From Sphingobium baderi (GTDB lineage: Bacteria; Pseudomonadota; Alphaproteobacteria; Sphingomonadales; Sphingomonadaceae), in assembly GCF_001456115.1 (NCBI RefSeq), contig NZ_CP013264.1, positions 2,994,501-3,058,500 on the forward strand: 64,000 nucleotides of DNA, written 5' to 3'. Numbering within the stretch: the first letter of the stretch is position 1; every line of letters starts with the position of its first letter. The position numbers and the translations under genes are program-made. Shown here piece by piece: positions 1 to 6,279 of the stretch. The notes under the pieces are model-generated. The model worked only from the letters and a program-made list of their open reading frames with translations, was not told the DNA's origin and did no database searches.

Positions 1-36
1 GCTGATGATATCCACATGGAAATGAAAGATCGCCAT
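1..36 (-). CDS. MobA/MobL-type relaxase, N-terminus only (partial)
   Basis: Only the first 12 codons lie in the window; the gene runs off the left edge. The peptide reads MAIFHFHVDIIS, the characteristic beta-strand opening of MobA/MobL and Ti-TraA-type relaxases, which nick DNA at oriT and lead the transferred strand. An AGGAGG ribosome-binding site (read on the minus strand) lies at 41-46, 4 bases before the ATG. The regulator at 83-499 is immediately upstream on the same strand, so the two probably share a transcript. The family call rests on a short but distinctive N-terminus; catalytic Tyr and His motifs are outside the window. Confidence 0.75.
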   Translation of the reverse strand, partial: MAIFHFHVDIIS

Positions 37-82
37 CTTTTCCTCCTGTCCCGGCGTCACGCCCGAACCGGACCGTCAATTT

Positions 83-499
83 TCATGACTGGTCCTTCCC
101 GTCGTCCCGCGACCATTCGGGCGAGAGGTCCTGTTTCAATCCGGTGATCACCGCGTCCGAGATCGCCTCGATGCACTTGCGCTCGATGTAGGCGAGGTCG
201 CCGTGGATCAGTTGCCGCGGGAACCGCATGCGTTGGCCCGCATAGAGGACGGGCAGCGCGATATGCGCGGTCGATGCACCGAGCCGGAGCATTGCGATCA
301 GATGATCCTCCAGCCTTATCCCCGGATCGCCGGACTCGATCGCGCGATACCAGCGCAGGCTTCCGCCCATTTCGGTGGCGACCTCCAGTTGCGTGAAACC
401 GAGCGCCTTTCGCGCCTGCCTGATCTTTTCGCCGGAGAGCTTCTTGAGTTCCTTGAAGATCGACAGGTCGACGTCGGCGAATTTTCCATCGGATGCCAT
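83..499 (-). CDS. XRE-type helix-turn-helix regulator
   Basis: 138 residues. A Cro/C1-type helix-turn-helix spans about residues 26-75, with the pattern IRQARKALGFTQLEVATEM followed by the YRAIESGDPGIRLED turn. The C-terminal 60 residues have no recognised domain. The ATG at 499 is chosen because GGGGAGGA stands 8 bases before it; the frame stays open a further 67 codons upstream but without such a site. It lies between the relaxase gene and the divergent transfer operon. It therefore probably represses one or both transcripts, and the palindrome at 754-775 is a candidate operator. That regulatory role is inferred from position. Confidence 0.8.
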   Translation of the reverse strand: MASDGKFADVDLSIFKELKKLSGEKIRQARKALGFTQLEVATEMGGSLRWYRAIESGDPGIRLEDHLIAMLRLGASTAHIALPVLYAGQRMRFPRQLIHGDLAYIERKCIEAISDAVITGLKQDLSPEWSRDDGKDQS

Positions 500-950
500 A
501 TGTCCTTCCTCCCCGGTTCGGCCCGTCGGGCTCTGTGGGTTATCCGGCGAAGGTAGAATCGCGAAGCGGTCGGCATCAAGAATAGATGCCGATGATTTTA
601 GAGGAATATTTCTGCTCATTTGCAACGGATGCGCGTGCATATTTATTTTCTGACGCGCGTAATGGGCAGATAATTTTCCTTTTCCTCCATATCGGATCAT
701 TCAGGAACTTTATTGCCGAACCGGCACCGGATCAGGCCATGTGATCCCGAAAGCGAACTTATAAGGCTAAGTTCGTATATTTACGGCTAATATCGCCATT
801 TCAGGCACCCTGCTGCCGGGGCCTGTTGCAATCCCCTTCGTTTCAAATCACTCAGATCGGGTTCCGAGGATTCAAGTCGAATCGGACCTGATACTTCGGA
901 CTGGTAAATATTCATCAACCATGGCGCGGGGCGCCAACATGGAGTCGTGC
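500..950. promoter_or_regulatory. divergent transfer-operon control region
   Basis: A 450-base stretch without a convincing gene separates the minus-strand regulator/relaxase pair from the plus-strand transfer operon. It is clearly richer in A and T at 560-800 than the coding DNA around it, as expected for promoters or an origin of transfer. The most organised part is 754-790, described separately. A shorter inverted repeat, TGCCG-AAC-CGGCA, lies at 714-726. No confident -35/-10 pair or nic site could be assigned by eye. Confidence 0.5.
754..790. promoter_or_regulatory. 22-bp palindrome with GGCTAA direct repeats, putative operator
   Basis: CGAACTTA at 754-761 and TAAGTTCG at 768-775 form a perfect inverted repeat with 8-base arms and a 6-base spacer. 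Its right half overlaps GGCTAA at 765-770, which recurs at 785-790, exactly 20 bases or about two helical turns away. The symmetric site is typical of a dimeric helix-turn-helix regulator, and the XRE protein at 83-499 is the nearest candidate. The binding partner is inferred. Confidence 0.5.
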
Positions 951-1256
951 ATGATGCCGATTGCCAAAGCGATGACGGCTGCCCTGGGCACACTGATCGC
1001 CACGACGACAGCCTGTGCCGGACCCGGCGGACATGGCCGACAGGCCAGTATCACGCCGACCGCCGAACGGCCGCGCATCGTGGTGGCGACGGTCGATGGG
1101 TTCGTTCTGCGCGTCGCCGCGACGAACCGGACGGAGCCGGCGCCCGCATCCTTCACTGCCAATCACATCCCGGTGGGCTCGGGCACGCATATCGATGCGC
1201 GCCTGCTCTCCCGCCCTGCCAGCACTCTTCAGGAGACTTCGCATGCGCATCCGTAA
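951..1256 (+). CDS. small exported protein at head of transfer operon
   Basis: 101 residues, family not recognised. The N-terminus has a Lys followed by a hydrophobic stretch (residues 7-21) and TTTACAGPGG, which could be a signal-peptidase cleavage region. Cys22 makes lipoprotein processing possible, but the lipobox is not canonical because no Leu precedes it. GGAG at 941-944 favours the ATG at 951 over earlier in-frame starts at 921 and 939. The gene overlaps dsbC by 14 bases in another frame, which suggests translational coupling and supports it being real. It is the first gene of the plus-strand operon. Confidence 0.5.
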   Translation: MMPIAKAMTAALGTLIATTTACAGPGGHGRQASITPTAERPRIVVATVDGFVLRVAATNRTEPAPASFTANHIPVGSGTHIDARLLSRPASTLQETSHAHP

Positions 1257-2025
1257 GTTCGCCGCCTCGCTCGGGGCGAGCGTCCCCGCCCTGCCCCTGC
1301 TGCTGGCCGCCCAGGGCGCAGCGTTCGCGCAAGCCGCCGACCCGCTTACGGCCACGGCGCGCGATGCCGAAAACGAATTGCGGCAGACCTTCGTCAATCT
1401 GCAATTCGAGGATTTCGGGCCGGCGCCCGTCAAGGGCCCGATCTACCAGGCGACGGCAGGCGGCCGCATCATCTATTATGCGCCTGACAGCGAGCATCTG
1501 CTGTTCGCGGAGATCTACGACCGCAACGGCCAGAACCTTACCGCGCTGGCGCAGAACGCCGCTTCAGCGAAGAAACTCGCCGGGATCGACATTGACAAGG
1601 CGCTAGCGATCGGTCCGGCGGGCGCGCCCACGGTTGTCGAATTCACCGATCCCGACTGCCCCTACTGCCGCGCGCTCGACCGTTTCTGGGCCGCGAAGGC
1701 CGCTGAAGGCAAGCCGGTACGGCGCCTGATCTTCTTCGTCTCCGGCATCCACGCCGAGGCCGCCGCCAAGGCGGAGCATGTCCTTTGCTCGCCGGACAAG
1801 GAAGCGGCGTTCAAGGCGATCTACGCCGGAGCCGCGCCGACACCTCTGCGCACATGCGCGGAGGGCAAGGCCAGGGTCGAGGCGCATGCCGGAATCGTCG
1901 GCAAGACCGGCATCACCGGCACGCCGACCCTGATCGCGGACGGACAGATGATTTCCGGGTTCCGGCAGGCCGAGATCGAGGCGTTCCTCGACGGCAAGAA
2001 GGCGCTCGCGAATGCCGGCCGCTGA
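1243..2025 (+). CDS. dsbC: DsbC-family periplasmic disulfide isomerase
   Basis: 260 residues with a signal peptide (about 1-30, ending AFAQ). A DsbC/DsbG-like N-terminal part covers roughly 35-110. The thioredoxin-fold domain has the active site CPYC at 139-142 and the cis-Pro loop TGITGTPTL. Such enzymes reshuffle wrong disulfides in the periplasm. AGGAG at 1231-1235 fixes the start. Placement at the head of an F-type transfer operon fits a private isomerase for the Cys-rich TraU, TraN and TraH proteins, comparable in role to TrbB/DsbC in F-like systems. Substrates are inferred. Confidence 0.88.
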   Translation: MRIRKFAASLGASVPALPLLLAAQGAAFAQAADPLTATARDAENELRQTFVNLQFEDFGPAPVKGPIYQATAGGRIIYYAPDSEHLLFAEIYDRNGQNLTALAQNAASAKKLAGIDIDKALAIGPAGAPTVVEFTDPDCPYCRALDRFWAAKAAEGKPVRRLIFFVSGIHAEAAAKAEHVLCSPDKEAAFKAIYAGAAPTPLRTCAEGKARVEAHAGIVGKTGITGTPTLIADGQMISGFRQAEIEAFLDGKKALANAGR

Positions 2026-2088
2026 TCGCCTCCTGACCCCCACCATCGCGAACGCGCGGCGCATCGCTTCTGCCGTCCGGCAGGTCGG

Positions 2089-2119
2089 CGCCGCCGCGCA
2101 AATCCCAATGCCGGCGGCG
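2089..2119 (+). repeat. stem-loop upstream of traA
   Basis: CGCCGCCG at 2089-2096 pairs perfectly with CGGCGGCG at 2112-2119 across a 15-base loop. It sits in the 196-base gap between dsbC and the pilin gene, about 100 bases before the traA start. No U-tract follows, so it is unlikely to be an intrinsic terminator. It may mark a 5' processing or stability element of the traA message. Confidence 0.4.
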
Positions 2120-2221
2120 GGACCCGAACCGGGCCGTCCAGCCTCGCCGTCGGCCGACAGCGATCCCAATCGATGCCGGCAAGCAGTCCCCGGAGCGGCC
2201 CATCTTCACTGGAGCAAGTGC

Positions 2222-2539
2222 ATGTTGAAGACTCTTCGCAGACAAACCGCCGACATCGCCAATGTCGGTATTCCCGTTACCCTCCTCGCGCTGCTCGGAG
2301 CCGGCGGGGCTCACGCCTTCTCGGCGCCGGCTGCCGGCGACCTCGGCTACGACATCTACGATATCGTGGTCAATCAAGGGGTCAAAGGCCCGCTCGGCTT
2401 CGTCGGCGGCGTCGCGGCCTTCCTGTTCGGCGTGAGCAGGCTCTTCTCGAACATCATGATCGGCATCCCGACCATCGTGGCGGCCGTCTGCCTGATCAAG
2501 GCGGACTCGATCCTCCAGACATTCGGAATGGTCATCTGA
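2222..2539 (+). CDS. traA: TraA-like propilin (F-type pilus subunit)
   Basis: 105 residues: a leader of about 32 residues ending GGAHA, then a mature part of about 73, close to the 70-residue F pilin. The mature part has two hydrophobic segments, GPLGFVGGVAAFLFGV and IMIGIPTIVAAVCLI, joined by a short basic turn, which is the hairpin layout of F-type pilins in the inner membrane. GGAG at 2211-2214, 7 bases before the ATG, sets the start. Its place directly before traL agrees. Primary sequence is poorly conserved in this family, so the call rests on architecture and context. Stem-loops flank the gene on both sides. Confidence 0.75.
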   Translation: MLKTLRRQTADIANVGIPVTLLALLGAGGAHAFSAPAAGDLGYDIYDIVVNQGVKGPLGFVGGVAAFLFGVSRLFSNIMIGIPTIVAAVCLIKADSILQTFGMVI

Positions 2540-2545
2540 CGGATT

Positions 2546-2580
2546 GGTCCGCCGCCGCGCCTGGGCGCGGCCGGCGGACC
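2546..2580 (+). promoter_or_regulatory. 15-bp stem hairpin directly after traA
   Basis: Bases 2546-2560 pair with 2565-2580 to give 15 base pairs, interrupted only by a bulged C at 2571, with a CTGG loop. It starts 6 bases after the traA stop codon. No U-run follows, so it is better read as a 3' stabiliser or partial attenuator. This would let the pilin message accumulate above the rest of the operon. The structure is seen directly; the role is inferred. Confidence 0.6.
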
Positions 2581-2675
2581 TCAACGGGCCAGGGCGCATG
2601 AGGCGCGCTGGCGGGACACCCCCCGAAGTTCAACCAGCTTCGCAGGGAGGTCACGACGCAAGGAGGAGAAGGCTC

Positions 2676-2942
2676 GTGGACGAGCGGCTACCCCAATATC
2701 TGCACAAACCCGTCCAGATCCTGTGGTTCGGATCGGACGAGTTCGTGCTCGTGATCACGGTGATCTTCGTCGCCGTGATCGTGGGCGGGATGCTCGGTTG
2801 GGCGCTCGTCGCGGGTCTTCTCCTTTTCGTACCCTGGCTCCGCACCAAGCCGCGCGGCTTCATCCCGCACATGGCCTGGCGCTGGGGCCTCGTCCGCTGG
2901 TCCAACTATCCGGGTCCGACCCAGACCCGGTTCTACGAATGA
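2676..2942 (+). CDS. traL: TraL, pilus assembly membrane protein
   Basis: 88 residues, close to F TraL (91). It opens with DERLPQYLHKPVQILWF, the typical start of this family. One long hydrophobic region (about residues 22-52) can hold two short membrane passes, and PRGFIPHMAWRWG follows. The start is a GTG preceded by AGGAGGAG at 2661-2668; the frame continues upstream without a comparable ribosome-binding site. TraL is an inner-membrane part of the type IV secretion assembly (VirB3-like). It overlaps the traE reading frame at its stop. Confidence 0.88.
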   Translation: MDERLPQYLHKPVQILWFGSDEFVLVITVIFVAVIVGGMLGWALVAGLLLFVPWLRTKPRGFIPHMAWRWGLVRWSNYPGPTQTRFYE

Positions 2943-2950
2943 GGCGGGCC

Positions 2951-3589
2951 ATGTTCGGACGCAAATCCCCCGGCACACCCCCACGCGATCCGCTGATCGG
3001 CAGGCCCGGCAGCTATGGCATCCACCGCTACCTGCAGGGGGCGAGCAACCTGTTCGAGGAGAACCGGCTGCTGAAGCTCGCCGTCATCGGCCTGTTCGGG
3101 ATCACGGCGGTGCTGGGCATGGTGATCTACACCTCCAACCAGAACACCCGGACGGTCATCGTCCCCTTCGGCGCGGGCGGCGACCTCTATGTCACGGGCG
3201 GCGAGCCGTCCGAGGCCTATCTGCGCTCGATGACCCGCAATGTCGTGTCGCTCTCGGGCACCTACTCGGCCTATTCTGCCGACCGGCAGTTCCAGGAACT
3301 GCTCAGCATCACGCACCCCTCGACCTACAACAGCCTGCGCGACAGCCTCAACCGGCTGCTCGACGAGTTGGCCAACAACCCCACGCTCTCGATCGCGACC
3401 TATATCCGTCCCGATCAGCCCGTGACCTGGACCCGGACCGAGATACTCGTGCCGGTCGAGAAGGTCCGCGTGATCGGCGGCGTGATCCGCAAATTCCGGG
3501 GCAATCTGCGGATTCGCTACGTGATCGACAATGGCCGTTTCTGGCTGACCGCCCTCACCGAGGAAAATTTCGATGCGAACCCCCGTTAA
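2951..3589 (+). CDS. traE: TraE, VirB8-like inner-membrane assembly protein
   Basis: 212 residues, a little longer than F TraE (about 188). A cytoplasmic N-terminus of about 40 residues contains YLQGASNLFEENRLLK, followed by one membrane segment at about 42-60 and a periplasmic domain. TraE belongs to the VirB8-type bridge of the secretion channel. The ATG at 2951 has GAGGCGGG just before it; an ATG at 2939 overlaps the traL stop (ATGA) and is the alternative. The gene overlaps traK by 17 bases. Confidence 0.87.
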   Translation: MFGRKSPGTPPRDPLIGRPGSYGIHRYLQGASNLFEENRLLKLAVIGLFGITAVLGMVIYTSNQNTRTVIVPFGAGGDLYVTGGEPSEAYLRSMTRNVVSLSGTYSAYSADRQFQELLSITHPSTYNSLRDSLNRLLDELANNPTLSIATYIRPDQPVTWTRTEILVPVEKVRVIGGVIRKFRGNLRIRYVIDNGRFWLTALTEENFDANPR

Positions 3590-4331
3590 GCGGGCGTTGG
3601 CGCTCGCCCTCCTGGCCGCGCCATTGCCCTCAATCGCGCAGACCGTCACCGCGCTGCCCGATCAGACCAGCACGATCCGCCTGTCCAATCGCGACATCAA
3701 CCATGTCGTCTGTGCCGGCGGCGAGATCGAGGACGTCAGGTTCTCGGCCGAAAAGGCGATCGCCGTCGAGCGCGCCGGTTCCGACGCGTGGATCAAGTTC
3801 CTCGTTCGCGAAATCGACGATGCAGGGATGGTTACGCGCAGCTTCGTCACCGTGCCGTCCGAGTTCTTCATCACCTGCAACGGCGCGGTCTATGCGCTCT
3901 ATGCCGAGCCGTCGGATATTCCGGCGCAGACGGTAATGCTTCAGCCCGGCGCTCCCCAGCGCGCCCGCGCCAATGAGGAATTGCTGGGGCCTCTGGTCGA
4001 AGAAGAACGGGCGGTCTCGATCACGCTCTCGATGCTCCAGGACCGGATCCCGGCGAGCTTCACCAGCGTCGCGCCCCGATCCGGGCCGATCCGGCTCCGG
4101 GCACTGCCGGGCGCCACGCTGGAGGAACGGCGGCGCATCGAGATCGACGGGTCCGGGCTCTCGGCATCGGAATATCTGGTCTCGGCCGCCGGCGGCGCGC
4201 AGCTCGACGAACGCGGCTTTCTCGACGGCGCGCTCGGCGCCAACATCTTCGCGATCACGCTCGACCGGGGCAATATCGAGGCCGGGGAAGCCGCGCGGCT
4301 GATCGTCGTTCGCCGGGGAGCCGGGCAATGA
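3573..4331 (+). CDS. traK: TraK, secretin-like outer-membrane ring protein
   Basis: 252 residues with a signal peptide (about 1-22). It is recognised as F-type TraK (VirB9-like) from its position after traE and from motifs such as STIRLSNRDINHVVC and the SEFFITCNGAVYALY stretch. TraK forms the outer-membrane core ring with TraV and TraB. The start, with GAGG 10-13 bases upstream, lies inside the end of traE, and its stop overlaps the traB start (ATGA), so translation is probably coupled. Confidence 0.87.
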   Translation: MRTPVKRALALALLAAPLPSIAQTVTALPDQTSTIRLSNRDINHVVCAGGEIEDVRFSAEKAIAVERAGSDAWIKFLVREIDDAGMVTRSFVTVPSEFFITCNGAVYALYAEPSDIPAQTVMLQPGAPQRARANEELLGPLVEEERAVSITLSMLQDRIPASFTSVAPRSGPIRLRALPGATLEERRRIEIDGSGLSASEYLVSAAGGAQLDERGFLDGALGANIFAITLDRGNIEAGEAARLIVVRRGAGQ

Positions 4332-5641
4332 GCGGCGGAGACTCTCGCGGTAGTCGCGGTCCCCGCGGGCGCGGTCCTGACGATCGCGCGGAGGAACTCG
4401 ACCTCGACGGCTATCAGGCGGACCGCCCTCGTCCCGGCGAGACTCCGCGTGGCCCCGCGCTGCTCGATCTCAAGACGCGGTGGCAGACGCTGACGGCTCG
4501 TCAGCAGCTGCGGTTGAGGCAGCTTGGCGTTGCCGGTGCGATCGGCGTGCTGGGGCTCGGCCTCTACACGGCGAGCGGCGACAAGACCGAGCAGGCCGCG
4601 CCATCGCCCAGCTCGAAGCTCGACATGGGCGCAGGCCTTCGCGGCGACAGCCTCGAGGTCAAGCTGCGCGGCGACCTCCAGAAGATCCTCGACGGCCAGC
4701 AATTGCTCGGCGATCGCGTCACCGCCATCGAGGAAGGCAAGGTCGTACCCGGTTCCGGCACGCCGCCCCATGCGCTGGACGGCGATCTGCCTCCGGCGAT
4801 CCCCGGCGCGGTTCCCGATTTTCCCGAACCGCCCGCGACCGGTGACATCGATCCGTCCGTCGCGAAGCCGCCCGCGCCGCCTGCCGCTCCGCCCGCGCCT
4901 CCGGCCCCGCCGGTCGAGAAGACCGTGGGCGCGATCGGCGCCGCAACCAGTCCGGTCGCGGCCGCCGATGGGGCACAGGCCGCTAAAAAAAAGACGCGGA
5001 CCATCTATTTGCCACCTGGTTTCATGAAGGCGCGGCTCCTCACCGGGATCGATGCGCTGGCGAGCCGGGATGCGACCAACAATCCCGAGCCGTTGATCGC
5101 GCGGGTGCAAGCCCCCGCCGTCCTGCCCAATGACGTCAAGGCCAACCTCGCCGGCTGCTTCGTCATCGGCAACGCCACCGGGTCGCTCGCGAAGGAACGG
5201 GTCGAGATCCAGTTGGTCAGTCTCTCCTGCGTCGATTTCGACGAACGCTCGGTCGTCGACCAGCCCATCAAGGGCTTCTTCGTCGACGCCGACGGCAAGA
5301 AGGGCCTCTCCGGCAAGGTCGTGACCCGCGCCGGCGCGGCGCTTGCCCGCGCGTTCATCGCCGGGACCATCACCGGGGTCGCCGATACCGTCCAGAACAC
5401 GATCGGCGACGTCTCGACCTCGGCGCTGGGTTCGGTGCGCACGCTCGATGCGGGCGACGCCGCCAAGGCCGGCATCGCCGGCGGCCTGTCGCGATCGTCC
5501 GAGAAGCTCACCGATTTCTATCTAGATCTCGCGCGCCAGGCGGGGCCGATCGTCGAGGTCGGCGCGGCGAAGGACGTCGTGGTCGTGATCCAGGAGGGCG
5601 TCACCCTCGAAATCAAGCCGACCGCCGGAAGCAAGTTCTGA
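4328..5641 (+). CDS. traB: TraB, VirB10-like trans-envelope core protein
   Basis: 437 residues, near the usual length of F TraB (about 475). Residues 1-60 are a hydrophilic cytoplasmic part, a single membrane anchor follows at about 66-82, then a Pro/Ala-rich linker at about 145-197 that spans the periplasm. The C-terminal beta domain begins near YLPPGFMKARLLTGIDA and contains the ARVQAPAVLP and CFVIGNATGSLAKERVEIQL strands. TraB connects the inner-membrane platform to the TraK/TraV ring. It overlaps traK by 4 bases and traV's upstream start by 1. Confidence 0.9.
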   Translation: MSGGDSRGSRGPRGRGPDDRAEELDLDGYQADRPRPGETPRGPALLDLKTRWQTLTARQQLRLRQLGVAGAIGVLGLGLYTASGDKTEQAAPSPSSKLDMGAGLRGDSLEVKLRGDLQKILDGQQLLGDRVTAIEEGKVVPGSGTPPHALDGDLPPAIPGAVPDFPEPPATGDIDPSVAKPPAPPAAPPAPPAPPVEKTVGAIGAATSPVAAADGAQAAKKKTRTIYLPPGFMKARLLTGIDALASRDATNNPEPLIARVQAPAVLPNDVKANLAGCFVIGNATGSLAKERVEIQLVSLSCVDFDERSVVDQPIKGFFVDADGKKGLSGKVVTRAGAALARAFIAGTITGVADTVQNTIGDVSTSALGSVRTLDAGDAAKAGIAGGLSRSSEKLTDFYLDLARQAGPIVEVGAAKDVVVVIQEGVTLEIKPTAGSKF

Positions 5642-5676
5642 TGCGCCGGCCTCTCATCCAACAGGGAGTATCGCCC

Positions 5677-6279
5677 ATGCGGCCTCTATCGCCCGCGCGC
5701 CGATCGCGCGCCCTCTCCCCGCTTCTTCCGGTCTGCGCCGCCTTCATGCTGAGCGGCTGCGCGACGCTGGGTTCGGTCATGTCGCCCTATAGCGAGAAGT
5801 TCAGTTGCAAAAATAACGATCACGGCCAGTGCATCCACCCTGAGAAGGCCTATGCCGATGCCGTTGCGGGCGTCGCGTCGAAGTCCGATCCGGCGGTCAC
5901 CAGGGACAGGAAACTGATCAGGGACAGCAAGCCTGCGCGCGGTTCGGGCGGATCAGGCTCGGGCAGAGCGGCATCGGGCGCCTTCGCCGGCTATCGCGAC
6001 AGCGTCTATCGCGAGCTTCAGGGGCTGATCGAGCAGCCGGTCACGCCGATGCTCAAGCCCTCGCGTTCGGTCCGCACGCTGATCCTGCCCTATGCCGACC
6101 GCCAGCGGCCCGACCGGCTCTACATGCCGCGCTATGTCTATTCGCTGGTCGAGCGCCCGCAATGGGTCGTCGGCGACTATCTCGTCGCCCCGGTTTCGCC
6201 CGCGTCCCGCGCGAACGTGCTCGAACAGGTCCGGGACCGCCCGGACGACGGGCCGAACGATGCGGGGCCACGGCCATGA
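5677..6279 (+). CDS. traV: TraV, outer-membrane core lipoprotein
   Basis: About 200 residues with a lipoprotein signal: a basic n-region, a hydrophobic core and the lipobox LSGC, followed by ATLGSVMSPYSEKFSC, typical of TraV. It anchors the TraK/TraB core complex in the outer membrane. Two starts are possible. The ATG at 5677 has GGGAG at 5664-5668 and gives a normal-length signal, so it is preferred. The ATG at 5641 overlaps the traB stop (TGATG) and would add 12 residues. The stop overlaps the traC start. Confidence 0.83.
   Translation: MRPLSPARRSRALSPLLPVCAAFMLSGCATLGSVMSPYSEKFSCKNNDHGQCIHPEKAYADAVAGVASKSDPAVTRDRKLIRDSKPARGSGGSGSGRAASGAFAGYRDSVYRELQGLIEQPVTPMLKPSRSVRTLILPYADRQRPDRLYMPRYVYSLVERPQWVVGDYLVAPVSPASRANVLEQVRDRPDDGPNDAGPRP

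Noticed and set aside
2012..2221. 70-codon upstream extension of the pilin frame
   Set aside because: It lacks a ribosome-binding site and would put the signal peptide in the middle of the protein; GGAG at 2211 supports the start at 2222.
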